Origin: an uncultured Granulosicoccaceae bacterium
GTDB taxonomy: Bacteria > Pseudomonadota > Gammaproteobacteria > Granulosicoccales > Granulosicoccaceae
DNA: 64,000 nt
Assembly (NCBI GenBank): GCA_938035945.1
Contig: CALHOU010000015.1
Span: 18,245 to 82,244 of the forward strand
Direction: 5' to 3'
Below the pieces are notes generated by a model, which was not told the DNA's origin, made no database searches, and saw nothing but the letters and a program-made list of their open reading frames with translations. The translations under genes were made by a program, and so were the position numbers. This document shows positions 52,150-63,210 of this stretch, piece by piece; the stretch's first letter is position 1; each line of letters begins with the position of its first letter.

Positions 52150-52527
52150 ATGAAGCGCATCTTACTAGTGGATAATCAGGCTCACGTACTGCGTGTGATG
52201 AAGTCAACACTCGATCGCAACGGTTATGAGGTGGATACCGCACTAAGCGGTGATGTGGCATTGGGTATGTTACGAGAAACCCAATACGATGTGTTGATTA
52301 CCGACAATGGCCTGGCAAAGCTTGATGGCCAACAACTTATCGATACCATTGCAGCCCAATTTCGTTCGCGCGCACCCGCGATGTTTTTGGTGACGGATAA
52401 AAACGCTGACGATCTTGAACAATGGTGCGACAAAGTTGATAGAACAGAATGTATCGAAAAGCCGATCAGCTTGCGCTACTTGGTTGGGCGCTTGAATGAG
52501 TTGTTTGGCAAATTCGACGAAATCTAG
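52150..52527 (+). CDS. Lone response-regulator receiver domain
   Basis: The 125-residue protein from ATG 52150 (MKRILLVDNQ) is a single receiver domain; in-frame ATGs at 52033 and 52075 would add unstructured residues. Asp52 (LITDNGLAKLDG) is the phosphoacceptor, Thr82 the switch and Lys104 (IEKPIS) conserved. The acidic pair at the N terminus is D8-N9 rather than DD/DE, which usually weakens Mg2+ binding. There is no output domain or kinase gene nearby, so it would relay or bind a partner protein. Confidence 0.8.
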   Translation: MKRILLVDNQAHVLRVMKSTLDRNGYEVDTALSGDVALGMLRETQYDVLITDNGLAKLDGQQLIDTIAAQFRSRAPAMFLVTDKNADDLEQWCDKVDRTECIEKPISLRYLVGRLNELFGKFDEI

Positions 52528-52538
52528 GTTCTAACCAA

Positions 52539-52835
52539 CTAATCCTGCTCATCCGAGTGTTCATCGCCGCGGGTGATTATGCTCGTGATGATATTCGCTA
52601 TCACACTCACCGCTAGCGACATCAATAACGCGGCCAGCAAAGAATCTAGCAGCGTGTTTGAGCTAAAAATCGTGGCATCAAACGCATCTCTAACAATCAA
52701 ACCTGCAAACGCGCTTACCGCACCAATCACCGCTGCGGCTGGGTAGGCGAGCCAGCTACGTACGAACAACTTGCAAATTAAAATTCCAATGCCTGCGCCT
52801 AGCAGCGCGAGAAAAAGCGGCATAATCAATCGCAT
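52539..52835 (-). CDS. Small membrane protein of unknown function
   Basis: The 98-residue protein has three or four predicted helices (PLFLALLGAGIGILICKLFV; YPAAAVIGAVSAFAGLIV; LLAALLMSLAVSVIANII) and an acidic C-terminal tail (GDEHSDEQD). It is not recognised as a family. It ends 12 bases past the response-regulator stop in a convergent arrangement. Confidence 0.6.
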   Translation of the reverse strand: MRLIMPLFLALLGAGIGILICKLFVRSWLAYPAAAVIGAVSAFAGLIVRDAFDATIFSSNTLLDSLLAALLMSLAVSVIANIITSIITRGDEHSDEQD

Positions 52836-52950
52836 GTAAACACCCTAAAACCGGTCATCGGTACAATGCTGGCAGCGCAGCGATAGCGCTACTATAACGA
52901 ATTAGCCAAAATCCGTGTATTAGGACTTAATTTCTACGAAGGTTCGCCAC

Positions 52951-53250
52951 ATGAGCATCGATTTAGACTCACTGTCAGACGAAGTTATTACTGCGGCTGG
53001 TCTGCGCATGCCGTTTGGAAAGTTCGAGGGCACGCGGCTTATCGATCTGCCCGAGCCCTATGTGGTTTGGTTTAAGCAGCAAGGTTTTCCAAAGGGGCGG
53101 CTGGGGCAACAAATGGCGCTGATTTATGAGATTAAGGCGAATGGGCTGGAGAAGCTAATCCGCCCCATTCTGGAAGCCGCGCCAAAATCTGAGCGCGATT
53201 CGGGTGACCAAATCGACGCTGATTCCGTACCCGATGATAAAGCACCTTGA
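52951..53250 (+). CDS. DUF3820 family protein
   Basis: The 99-residue cytoplasmic protein has the block MPFGKFEGTRLIDLPEPYVVWF and FPKGRLGQQMALIYEIKANGLEKLI, typical of DUF3820 (some members are annotated as quorum-sensing regulated factors; evidence is weak). A disordered tail with Asp/Ser/Lys follows. Its stop codon lies inside the predicted -35 box of the leu leader promoter. Confidence 0.8.
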   Translation: MSIDLDSLSDEVITAAGLRMPFGKFEGTRLIDLPEPYVVWFKQQGFPKGRLGQQMALIYEIKANGLEKLIRPILEAAPKSERDSGDQIDADSVPDDKAP

Positions 53251-53275
53251 CCCAGCGCCACAGGGTGGTTAATCT
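53247..53275 (+). promoter_or_regulatory. Predicted sigma-70 promoter of the leu leader
   Basis: TTGACC (53247-53252) and TAATCT (53270-53275) are separated by 17 bases. The expected start, 6-7 bases downstream of the -10, is at or next to the leader ATG (53282), so the leader transcript may be leaderless. Confidence 0.6.
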
Positions 53276-53281
53276 CTACTC

Positions 53282-53353
53282 ATGATCACTCGTGCACAAC
53301 GACTACTGCTTATGCACCCGGCCCCTTTGAGGGAGCCGGGGGTTCGCCGCTAA
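53282..53353 (+). CDS. Candidate leucine-attenuation leader peptide
   Basis: The 23-codon ORF begins MITRAQRLLLMHPAPL and ends RR at a TAA (53351-53353). It contains three consecutive leucine codons (cta-ctg-ctt, 53303-53311) and a fourth (ttg, 53327), close to the regulated gene for the first step of leucine synthesis. This composition is that of amino-acid attenuation peptides. There is no standard Shine-Dalgarno immediately upstream (agggtgg lies 12-18 bases away, before the predicted transcript start). Confidence 0.65.
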   Translation: MITRAQRLLLMHPAPLREPGVRR

Positions 53354-53519
53354 TCAGGCCCGCCACACATTCGGGCGTAGTCATTCAAGACCAGTGAGAA
53401 CACTGGCAAAACGTGAGATCAGCATGTTTACGCAGTACCAATCTGAGCACCACCGTCAACTCGAACTATTACACCCGGATCGACTTACTCGGCAACCGAA
53501 TGTTTGCGTGCGTTCGGTT
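53317..53519 (+). promoter_or_regulatory. Leader RNA hairpins between the leader peptide and leuA
   Basis: CCCGGC/GCCGGG (53317-53322 with 53335-53340), extended by CCC/GGG, forms a stem inside the leader ORF. GCCCG/CGGGC (53358-53362 with 53372-53376), CCAGTG/CACTGG (53391-53396 with 53401-53406) and AACCGAA/TTCGGTT (53494-53500 with 53513-53519) follow. No stem has a T-run, so termination may be Rho-dependent or the fold may act on translation. Confidence 0.45.
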
Positions 53520-53571
53520 AACTGCCACTTCAGCGCAAATCACATACCCCTTTATTATTGATAGGCATTAA

Positions 53572-55269
<1,698 letters not shown>

Positions 55270-55329
55270 TTCATATTGCACAGAACCGAAGCGCTGAAGA
55301 AGTCGAACCAGGAAAATGATGAATAAAGC

Positions 55330-57654
55330 ATGAGTAAAAAATTCGACAAAGATGCGCTGGACTATCACCGCTATCCTGTTCCAGGAAAGCTGGAAATAAC
55401 AGCAACTAAAAATATGGTTAACCAGCGCGATTTAGCGCTGGCTTATTCCCCTGGTGTCGCAGCGGCTTGCCGAGCTATTGTCGACGACCCTATGCAGGTG
55501 AGCGAGCTTACAGCGCGCGCAAACTTGGTTGCTGTAATTACCAATGGTACAGCCGTGCTCGGGCTAGGGCCTATTGGTGCGCTGGCCTCAAAACCGGTCA
55601 TGGAAGGTAAGGCGGTTTTATTTAAAAAGTTTGCCAATGTTGATGTGTTTGATATTGAACTAGACACCACCGATGTCGATCGCTTTGTCGATGCGGTTGC
55701 GTTGATGGAGCCAACCTTTGGCGGAATAAACCTTGAAGACATTAAAGCGCCTGAGTGCTTTGAGATAGAAAAGAAATTGCGCGAACGCATGAACATTCCG
55801 GTGTTTCATGACGATCAACACGGCACAGCGATTGTGGTCGCTGCAGCCATTCGCAACGGTTTACGCTTAGTCGGCAAAGAGCTCGGTGACATAAAGTTAG
55901 TGTGTTCTGGTGCCGGTGCTGCAGCGTTGGCGTGCTTGAATTTGCTGGTGTTCATGGGATTGAAAAAAGAGAACATCACTGTTTGTGATATTGACGGGGT
56001 TATTCACGAAGGTCGTAAAGACAGTATCGATCAATATCAAGCGGTGTATGCGCGAAAAACCGAGGCGCGAAAGCTTGAAGATGTGATGGCTGATGCAGAT
56101 GTGTTTTTAGGACTGTCTGCGCCGAATGTGTTATCAGGTGAGCAAGTTGCCAAAATGGCGCCTAACCCGTTTATTCTGGCATTGGCTAATCCTGACCCTG
56201 AAATTAGCCCAGAAGAAGTTTACAAGGTGCGCGACGATGCGGTTATGGCGACAGGGCGATCTGACTTTCCTAATCAAGTTAATAACGTTTTGTGTTTTCC
56301 TTTTTTGTTTCGTGGTGCGCTGGACGTTGGTGCAACCGAAATCAATGCTGAAATGCAGGCTGCGTGCGTGGAAGCAATCGCTGATATCGCCACCAAAGAA
56401 GCATCCGATGTTGTTTCGGCGGCTTACGGTGGACAACCATTCAGGTTTGGTCGGGAATATTTAATCCCAAAACCTTTCGATCCACGTTTAATGATTGAAA
56501 TTCCGCCAAGAGTTGCAAAAGCGGCGATGGACAGTGGTGTTTGCACGCGACCGATAAAAGACTTCGACGCCTATAATCGAAAAATGCGCGATTTTGTTTT
56601 CCGATCAGGTCTGGTCATGAAACCGGTCTTCGAACAGGCGCAAGCAAATATTCAAAAAGTGGTGCTGGCAGAAGGTGAATCCACGCGCGTACTCAACGCG
56701 GTGCAAATTTTGGTCGACGATGAAATTTGTCGGCCATTATTAATCGGTCGACGGGAAATCATTGAAGGAAAAATCCAGGACTTAGGTTTACGTTTGAAAA
56801 CCGGGCAAGGGTTTGACGTATTAGACCCAGGCGACAACCCGGACTTTGAACGGCACGTTGACCTATACCATCGCCGAATGCAGCGCCAAGGTGTATCCCC
56901 AGAATACGCATCGAACGTTATTCGTTCGCGAAATACTGCTCTGGGCGCTTTAATGGTCAGCAACTTCGAAGCCGATGCAATGGTGTGCGGCACCCAAGGT
57001 GCCTACGCGCGCCACCTGCGTTACCTGTGCGACATTATCGGCATTCGTGACGATGTGTCCGACATATCCGCCGTTATTCTGATGATTCTAAATTCGGGGA
57101 CAGTGTTCTTAACTGACACGCATGTAACGGTTGACCCAAGCGCTGAGGAAATTGCCGAAACTGCGGCGATGGCGGCTAATATCGTATCCCGATTCGGCTT
57201 GGTGCCGAAAATAGGTTTGTTATCGCATTCAAATTTTGGCAGTAGAAATAATGAGAGTGCGGTAAAAATGCGCGAGGCTCGGCGCATCATATCCAAGCAT
57301 TACCCGAATTTATCGGTGGAAGGTGAGATGCACGCCGATGCAGCTTTATCGCAAGAAACACGTGATCGCATTTTTCCCAACGCAAGTTTTTCAGGCGCAG
57401 CCAATCTCTTGGTGATGCCGAACCTGGATGCGGCGAACATTGCTTACAATTTTGTCAAAACCGTGGGTGATGGATTGCCCGTTGGGCCGATCTTAATGGG
57501 TCTGCGACGCCCGGCTCACGTAGTCACTGAATCAACAACGGTTCGCGGCATCGTTAATCTGTGTGCAATTGCGGCGGTGGATGCGATTGACTTTGAAAAG
57601 AGCAACCCGAATGCGCGTAAGCATTACGAAGCTGGGTTGGCCGACTTGTTTTGA
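55330..57654 (+). CDS. maeB: NADP-dependent malic enzyme with phosphotransacetylase domain
   Basis: Oxidative decarboxylation of malate to pyruvate with NADPH formation. The 774 residues split into malic enzyme (~1-430; [67 protein letters not shown]) and a PTA-like domain (~431-774; [13 protein letters not shown] [43 protein letters not shown]). In E. coli MaeB the second half is mostly a regulatory acetyl-CoA-sensing module. A REP-like 21-base match lies in-frame at 57094-57114. Confidence 0.95.
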   Translation: MSKKFDKDALDYHRYPVPGKLEITATKNMVNQRDLALAYSPGVAAACRAIVDDPMQVSELTARANLVAVITNGTAVLGLGPIGALASKPVMEGKAVLFKKFANVDVFDIELDTTDVDRFVDAVALMEPTFGGINLEDIKAPECFEIEKKLRERMNIPVFHDDQHGTAIVVAAAIRNGLRLVGKELGDIKLVCSGAGAAALACLNLLVFMGLKKENITVCDIDGVIHEGRKDSIDQYQAVYARKTEARKLEDVMADADVFLGLSAPNVLSGEQVAKMAPNPFILALANPDPEISPEEVYKVRDDAVMATGRSDFPNQVNNVLCFPFLFRGALDVGATEINAEMQAACVEAIADIATKEASDVVSAAYGGQPFRFGREYLIPKPFDPRLMIEIPPRVAKAAMDSGVCTRPIKDFDAYNRKMRDFVFRSGLVMKPVFEQAQANIQKVVLAEGESTRVLNAVQILVDDEICRPLLIGRREIIEGKIQDLGLRLKTGQGFDVLDPGDNPDFERHVDLYHRRMQRQGVSPEYASNVIRSRNTALGALMVSNFEADAMVCGTQGAYARHLRYLCDIIGIRDDVSDISAVILMILNSGTVFLTDTHVTVDPSAEEIAETAAMAANIVSRFGLVPKIGLLSHSNFGSRNNESAVKMREARRIISKHYPNLSVEGEMHADAALSQETRDRIFPNASFSGAANLLVMPNLDAANIAYNFVKTVGDGLPVGPILMGLRRPAHVVTESTTVRGIVNLCAIAAVDAIDFEKSNPNARKHYEAGLADLF
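57094..57114 (+). repeat. REP-like core inside maeB
   Basis: The segment starting tcggggacagtg matches the REP-like copy at 19716-19736 at 18 of 21 positions and encodes NSGTVFLT in frame. It is flanked by ordinary maeB coding sequence and no second arm is nearby. Confidence 0.3.
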
Positions 57655-57694
57655 TGTTAATATCGACCCAGCAACAACAACGCATTAGCACACT

Positions 57695-58054
57695 ATGGAA
57701 CTCGAATATTTTCTAAACCGGTTGGAAACACAACCTGAGACTATTGAATTTCCGGATGTTACAGCGCTAATCAATCAGCTGTACACCTACGTGCCAACGG
57801 GGTTTAGAAACCACAACCTGCTTAATGAAGCGGGTCAAAACACAGGCTCATGCAAGTTATTCGCGTTTGCGCGCTTACACGATTTAACCGAAGAACAAAC
57901 TCTGGCCTGTTTTGGTGCCTACTACAGGGCCGATGTGCTTAAAAATCCGGAAGGTGATAGTCACCCTAATATTCGCCAGTTTATGGAAACCGGATGGGAA
58001 GGCATTGAGTTCGAAGGGGTACCGCTACGGGCAAAGCACCCGCACGATAAATAA
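57695..58054 (+). CDS. HopJ-family protein
   Basis: The 119-residue cytoplasmic protein has FLNRLETQPETIEFPDVTALI, the block NEAGQNTGSCKLFAFARLHDLTEEQTLACFG, and YYRADVLKNPEGDSHPNIRQFM. These are landmarks of the HopJ type III effector family, which is widespread in non-pathogenic proteobacteria and probably not an effector here. Its stop adjoins the convergent DUF445 gene. Confidence 0.85.
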   Translation: MELEYFLNRLETQPETIEFPDVTALINQLYTYVPTGFRNHNLLNEAGQNTGSCKLFAFARLHDLTEEQTLACFGAYYRADVLKNPEGDSHPNIRQFMETGWEGIEFEGVPLRAKHPHDK

Positions 58055-58786
58055 TTAAAACGCAGCGCTTACAACCCCGGCCACCAAGCCGATCAGTCCA
58101 CCGAACACACCACCCCAAACAACCAGCCACCCAAGGTGTTTTTTAATCATCTGTTGCATGATGTCGCGCACCATCTCGGGCGTGAGTTCATCGAGACGGG
58201 CACGTAGTATGGCGTCGAGTCGATGCATGAATTGCTCGCTGCTGGTGACGTTGGCAATTTGCTTGTTTACGATTTTTTGAAAGCGCGGAGACGCTGCTGC
58301 ATCTTCAAGGTATTTACCCATTCGGCGCTTAAACGGTTCGCGCATTCCATCGAGTGCTGACTCGCCACCGAGCATGCCGAGCATTGAACCAAACGATGAC
58401 TCCATAACCGTTTCAACCAATTGATCGTAAGCAAGATCCAAATCAACACCTGCAATGATAGGTTGCAAGTCGATGGTCATTTCGCTATCGGGATCACTAA
58501 ACACTTTTTCAACCTTTTCTTGATTGAACAAGTGTTCATGCACCATGCGCAGAATGCCTGCTTTAAATTGCTCGAAGTGCAACACAATCACACCCGATCC
58601 ATACAAACCCGGTACACGCTCAAACAGCATGTGTACGGCAAGCCAATTGGTGAGCGCGCCTGATAAGGCGAATAAGCCTGTGCTTAGTAACACGGCACGC
58701 ACGGGGTCGGGAAACGCAAAGCTCAATGCAATGATGAGCAATGCCACTAGGTTGGGGGCAATATTTTTGTTCAGTATTACGTTCAT
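58055..58786 (-). CDS. DUF445 family membrane protein
   Basis: Protein of 243 residues from ATG 58786 (MNVILNKNIAPNLVALLIIAL), the family-like start; the frame runs 15 codons further upstream. The N-terminal helices and FALSGALTNWLAVHMLFERVPGLYGSGVI are DUF445 landmarks. The C-terminal helix (WLVVWGGVFGGLIGLVAGVV) is long and Gly-rich. Function unknown. Confidence 0.85.
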   Translation of the reverse strand: MNVILNKNIAPNLVALLIIALSFAFPDPVRAVLLSTGLFALSGALTNWLAVHMLFERVPGLYGSGVIVLHFEQFKAGILRMVHEHLFNQEKVEKVFSDPDSEMTIDLQPIIAGVDLDLAYDQLVETVMESSFGSMLGMLGGESALDGMREPFKRRMGKYLEDAAASPRFQKIVNKQIANVTSSEQFMHRLDAILRARLDELTPEMVRDIMQQMIKKHLGWLVVWGGVFGGLIGLVAGVVSAAF

Positions 58787-58849
58787 GGGTTGTTGCTTCT
58801 TCTGATACGAATGCCGCGGCACTTTGGGCAATTTAGGGTCGAAGTCTAG

Positions 58850-59803
58850 CTATTTCCAGAGATCAGGGCCTAGTTTTTTTAACGCTGGTAGCACTTTAAA
58901 GTACATTCTGAGCATATTCATCCGAGAAGGGCCGTTTTCTGACTGAGCCAGATTATGAAAGAACGGGTTATCGAATGCTGGTACAGCGCTAATAATTTTT
59001 GTTAGCTCGCCGAAGCGTTCCCAGTTTGGTTGTTGTTGAATATGCGTATCGCTTTTTAGTTGCCCACTCAAACTTATCACTAGAGCGGCCATTTTTTTAT
59101 AGTGCAGGTTTTCCGGTATATCGTTAACTGTGTGGTAATACCACGGCGTACCGCTTGAAATAAACGTAAAGGGAATGCCGAATTTTCTGAACCGTCCATA
59201 GTCGCTGCGTGGCACACAGGTACCAACGGGCTCAACAAACAACATGGGTAAGTGATAGAAATCTAAGTCCTTAGCTGCAAGAGAAGGCAAAGCGGTACCA
59301 AATTGAAAGTAGATATTATCAAAGCCAGGCATCAATGATCCGCCCACCAAATCCAGAATAATCGCTTTACTGATTGGCTTATCGTACTCACTTGCGAAAG
59401 CACGCGAACCCTTAGTGGCACCAAAACCGAATGTTTCTTCGTAGTCAAAAAATACAAACGTCATGGCTACATCCTGTGATGCGCCTGCAAGTAGCTCAAG
59501 AACAACCGCCACCGCTGAAGCGTTGTCATCGGCACCTGGGCCAGATCGCCCCAAGGTATCGTAGTGTGCGCCCACTACAATTCTGGGTGTTTCGCTATTT
59601 TCACCGCCGACTTCTGTATAAATGTTTTTACAAGTGCCAAAAGGTAGTGCAAAAAATTCTTGTGTTTTAACTTCGTGACCGTAAGCCTCTATGCAATCAG
59701 TGATGTATTTTTGCGTGCGCTTATAACCAGCAGAGCCCGGTTTCCGGCCATCAGCACATAGCGCTTGAATGTGCTCGCTTAGCGCCGATACGTGCTGTTT
59801 CAT
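58850..59803 (-). CDS. M28-family zinc aminopeptidase
   Basis: The 317-residue metallopeptidase has ligands His80/Asp82 (VVGAHYDTLG), Asp92 (GADDNASAVAVVLELLAG), Glu122/Glu123 (FDYEETFGFGATKGS), Asp151 and a final His in WYYHTVNDIPEN. These are the five canonical zinc-binding and base residues. There is no signal peptide, so it may be cytoplasmic. It shares its first base with the stop codon of the epmB gene (TAATG). Confidence 0.88.
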   Translation of the reverse strand: MKQHVSALSEHIQALCADGRKPGSAGYKRTQKYITDCIEAYGHEVKTQEFFALPFGTCKNIYTEVGGENSETPRIVVGAHYDTLGRSGPGADDNASAVAVVLELLAGASQDVAMTFVFFDYEETFGFGATKGSRAFASEYDKPISKAIILDLVGGSLMPGFDNIYFQFGTALPSLAAKDLDFYHLPMLFVEPVGTCVPRSDYGRFRKFGIPFTFISSGTPWYYHTVNDIPENLHYKKMAALVISLSGQLKSDTHIQQQPNWERFGELTKIISAVPAFDNPFFHNLAQSENGPSRMNMLRMYFKVLPALKKLGPDLWK

Positions 59804-60912
59804 TAGTCGCTGGCAGGTGCAAGTGGCAAGCGTGTTTTGGCTTGTTTACCGTGTACTTCTCGAACCAGGGTGGGGACTAAATATCCCGGTAAACGGTATG
59901 AGAGTTCCAAAGCCAAGTCTTGCGCTAGTGCGTCATCAACTTGGAAATGTGCTGTTCCAACCACCGGATCGGTCGCGTGCAAATAATAGGGAATAACGCC
60001 TGCGTCATACAAAGACTCACTTAAGGTTGAAAGTGTATCGACATCATTGTTGATGCCTTTTAACAATACGCTTTGATTCAAAAGTGTAACGCGACTGTTA
60101 ACCAGCGCTGTTAAGTGATGCTTTACATGCTTATCGATTTCATTCGGGTGGTTGCAGTGTAAGACCAACGCGATATTGCAGCGCGCCTGAATTAGCCGCT
60201 TACAAAGTTCAGGTGTTAGTCGTTGTGGCACAACGATCGGGTAACGGCTATGAATGCGTATGTGTTTAATGTGTTCGATAGATTCAATTTCATCTAGCAA
60301 ACGAGTCAATGTGCGATCGTTGAGCATCAAGGGCTCGCCACCGCTTAAGATGACTTCCTTAATAGAGCTGTCATGGCGAATATAGTCGAGTGCTGGTTGC
60401 CAGCGGCTCGGCGTGAGTCGGTTCTCATCGTAGGGAAAATGTCGCCTAAAACAATAACGGCAATTGACTGGGCAGCTTACAGCGGCAGTAAGTAACACTC
60501 GTGCTTTGTACTTGTGCACAAGCCCCGGGCGCACGTTATAGGTTTTTTCATCCAATGCATCGTGGTGATTGCCAGGTACATCAAGCAGTTCGAGTTTAAG
60601 CGGCAACACTTGCAATAACAAAGGGTCGCGCAAATCAGCTTTGCGCATGCGTGACACAAACGGTAAGGGCACACGCAATTGAAACTCGTTCGTTTCAACT
60701 TGTTTCCTTAATTCTAAAGCATCGAGCTGCAACAGCGCTGCCAGCGTTTCTAGATCGTCGACGGTATTACTAGTAGCTGTTTGCCAATCGCAGTGCAATG
60801 ACGCTTGTAAAGACAAAGTCTCGTCAGTGATACGCCGTGGTTTAATGACATCCTCGGCTACAGGCTTGTCGACATGAACAGTCGCAGTCGCAATCGCATC
60901 CTGTTCCAACAT
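59803..60912 (-). CDS. epmB: EF-P beta-lysylation enzyme, lysine 2,3-aminomutase family
   Basis: Radical-SAM, PLP-dependent aminomutase converting lysine to (R)-beta-lysine for modification of elongation factor P. The 369 residues contain the [4Fe-4S] Cys147, Cys151 and Cys154 (SCPVNCRYCFRRHFPYDEN), the SAM motif LSGGEPLM and the PLP lysine near the end in YYLHATDPVVGTAHF. N-terminal residues 80-130 are the usual FVSRMRKADLRDPLLLQVLP lead-in. No efp or epmA gene is nearby; it is coupled to the M28 peptidase. Confidence 0.92.
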   Translation of the reverse strand: MLEQDAIATATVHVDKPVAEDVIKPRRITDETLSLQASLHCDWQTATSNTVDDLETLAALLQLDALELRKQVETNEFQLRVPLPFVSRMRKADLRDPLLLQVLPLKLELLDVPGNHHDALDEKTYNVRPGLVHKYKARVLLTAAVSCPVNCRYCFRRHFPYDENRLTPSRWQPALDYIRHDSSIKEVILSGGEPLMLNDRTLTRLLDEIESIEHIKHIRIHSRYPIVVPQRLTPELCKRLIQARCNIALVLHCNHPNEIDKHVKHHLTALVNSRVTLLNQSVLLKGINNDVDTLSTLSESLYDAGVIPYYLHATDPVVGTAHFQVDDALAQDLALELSYRLPGYLVPTLVREVHGKQAKTRLPLAPASD

Positions 60913-60917
60913 CTTGT

Positions 60918-61985
60918 TTAAGATTCGTCGGTTGGCTTTCGGCGACGACGTGTTTTCCTTGCACCTCGGCCACTGGCTGAGCCACCGGCAACACTTAGGT
61001 CGCCTTCAAGCTGTGCACGAGCACCTTGAGTAACTTCGCCCAGTTGCTGCGTTATTTCTTCAATGGTTGGAGTTGGTGCAGGAGACCATTGATCGATCGC
61101 ATCGCGCATCGCTTTCACGTGCGCTGGTGAAGTTCCGCAGCAGCCGCCAATGATGCTTGCGCCAGCGTTGGCTGCCATAGCCGCATATTGCGCCATCAAC
61201 TCAGGCGTGCCGTTGTAAACAATCTCACCGTCAATGTATTCTGGAATTCCGCAGTTGGCCTTAGCCACAATGGCCGGTTGAACGCCTAAAGAATCTTTGG
61301 CCACACTCAGATTTTTTACCGCCGCCACCACTTCACTTGCGCCAACACCGCAATTGGTGCCCACCGCTGTGATGTGTGTATTGAGGCTGGTACTGATCTT
61401 GACCGTGTCAGCCGCCGTCAGCCCCATCATGGTTCGACCGTTTGTATCGATGCTGACGGTGTACACGATCGGCAAACCAACATTGGCCACCCCGAGCACA
61501 GCTGCTTCGATTTCTTCGGCCGATGAAATGGTCTCGATCCACATGATATCAGCGCCGCCGGCCTTCAATGCCAGAGCCTGTTCTTCAAAGGCATCCGCAG
61601 CTTGCTGAATGGAAATGGGGCCATTAGGTGCCAAAATTTCGCCGGTTGGCCCGATGGAGCCTGCCACCAGCACCTCTTTTGACGCTTTTTCCGCCACTTC
61701 ACGAGCAATTTCTGCCGCTCTAGTGTTTAATTCGGTGACCCGATGGCCTGCGTTGTGCAACGCAAGTCGATAGTGAGTGCCGCCGAAAGAATTCGTCAAT
61801 ATGATATCCGACCCAGCGTCGACAAATGACTGGTGTAGCTTGGTTATACGGTCCGGATGGTCTGTATTCCACAGCTCCGGCGAGTCGCCGGTTTCCAGCC
61901 CCATCCCAAACAGATTAGTGCCTGTGGCACCGTCTGCTAGCAGCACTCGGCTTTGTTTTAATCGATCAGCTAGTTTGTTTGTCAT
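60918..61985 (-). CDS. Homocysteine S-methyltransferase family protein (betaine-homocysteine type)
   Basis: The 355-residue protein transfers a methyl group to homocysteine. LADGATGTNLFGMGLE begins the barrel. Zinc ligands are Cys212 (GTNCGVGASE), Cys282 and Cys283 (GGCCGTSPAHV). The methyl donor may be betaine or S-methylmethionine. The C-terminal ~40 residues are Gly/Arg-rich (GRGARKTRRRRKP), unlike the family. It is divergent from the CelD-like gene with 19 bases between starts. Confidence 0.85.
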   Translation of the reverse strand: MTNKLADRLKQSRVLLADGATGTNLFGMGLETGDSPELWNTDHPDRITKLHQSFVDAGSDIILTNSFGGTHYRLALHNAGHRVTELNTRAAEIAREVAEKASKEVLVAGSIGPTGEILAPNGPISIQQAADAFEEQALALKAGGADIMWIETISSAEEIEAAVLGVANVGLPIVYTVSIDTNGRTMMGLTAADTVKISTSLNTHITAVGTNCGVGASEVVAAVKNLSVAKDSLGVQPAIVAKANCGIPEYIDGEIVYNGTPELMAQYAAMAANAGASIIGGCCGTSPAHVKAMRDAIDQWSPAPTPTIEEITQQLGEVTQGARAQLEGDLSVAGGSASGRGARKTRRRRKPTDES

Positions 61986-62004
61986 CAGTGGATCATGCCC
62001 CTAA

Positions 62005-63150
62005 GTGATTGAGTCGGTTCCGCCAGCTGGGCTAACGCTATCTGTTGTTGACGATAGCGCCACATTTGCCGAAATGGCAGATGAGTGGCGAGTGCTCGCG
62101 AATCAGTCCTCGGCCTGCTTTTTCATGAGTTGGGAATGGCATTATACGTGGTGGCAGGTGTATTCAACGCCCAAACATCGACTTTATCTATTGCGAGTCA
62201 GCGATGGAGACAAACTGGTCGGTGTGTTACCTCTTTATTCATGCCGTCAAGGCCTCGCTTTGCGACACACTTTGCTTTTTACCGGCACGGGAGAAGCGCG
62301 TGCGGATGAGGTTACTACCGAATATTTGGATGTCATTGCCCATCCCGACTACCAAAAACAAGTGTGTGATGTTGTTCTCGATTGGATCTCTGGCTGCGCT
62401 GGATGGGATAGAGTGGAGCTACGTTTTTTGCTCGACGATGCGTTGTTAGTTAAAGCCTATCGTGAGCGTGGTGATCTGTCGATCATTGAGCGTGATGTTG
62501 GTAATCGTTACCGAGTTGACTTGGCAAGTAGTGAAACAGCACATCTTGAAAAATTAAGTAAAAGCCGTGCGAAAAGAATTGGGCGTAGTCAGCGTGCGCT
62601 GGAAAAGGAAGGTGGACTCACGCAATCATCGGTTAGCAGTGCAGACGAACTTAATCAGGCGTTCGTACTCTTAGCAGAATTGAATCATGAGCGCCAAGCA
62701 ACAAAATCGCGCAAGAGTGTTTTTGCATCTGAGAAATTCAACCTTTTTCATCGACAATTAGTTGCACAAGTATTTGCGAATGGCAGTGTAAATATTCATC
62801 AATTTAAGTTGAAAAACTCATTGCTGGCCGTCATTTATTGCTTTTACGATGAGCAAACCTGTTACTACTACCAAAGTGGGTTCTCACGTCGTGAATCGAA
62901 CAAATACATGCCGTTAACATTTGCACACTTTGCGGAGATCAAATGTAACCGCGAAGCAGGATTGGCGTACTACGATTTAATGCGAGCCGAACCGCCAACG
63001 TATAAGGAAGACTTTGGTTGTGAAACAACACCCATGATAACCAGTTTCATTTTTTGTACTCCATCAAGGCTTTGGTGGTTTAACGCTCGTAAAGCAATAC
63101 GAAGAAAGCTGGTGGCAAGTTTGAAAGCCCTTGGTATAGAACGAAGCTAG
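62005..63150 (+). CDS. CelD/FemAB-like GNAT acetyltransferase
   Basis: The 381-residue protein starts at GTG 62005; ATG at 62083 is a possible alternative. FFMSWEWHYTWWQVY and LPLYSCRQGLAL are typical of the N-terminal domain, and TYKEDFGCETTPM (end) plus YYYQSGFSRRESNKYMPLTFAH of the GNAT domain. CelD/BcsL-like proteins often act in extracellular polysaccharide synthesis; no such cluster is beside it here. Confidence 0.8.
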   Translation: MIESVPPAGLTLSVVDDSATFAEMADEWRVLANQSSACFFMSWEWHYTWWQVYSTPKHRLYLLRVSDGDKLVGVLPLYSCRQGLALRHTLLFTGTGEARADEVTTEYLDVIAHPDYQKQVCDVVLDWISGCAGWDRVELRFLLDDALLVKAYRERGDLSIIERDVGNRYRVDLASSETAHLEKLSKSRAKRIGRSQRALEKEGGLTQSSVSSADELNQAFVLLAELNHERQATKSRKSVFASEKFNLFHRQLVAQVFANGSVNIHQFKLKNSLLAVIYCFYDEQTCYYYQSGFSRRESNKYMPLTFAHFAEIKCNREAGLAYYDLMRAEPPTYKEDFGCETTPMITSFIFCTPSRLWWFNARKAIRRKLVASLKALGIERS

Positions 63151-63210
63151 CTTTATTGATACATGATTATGAACAATAAACACAACACGTTTTGGGATTG
63201 GATTTAATAT

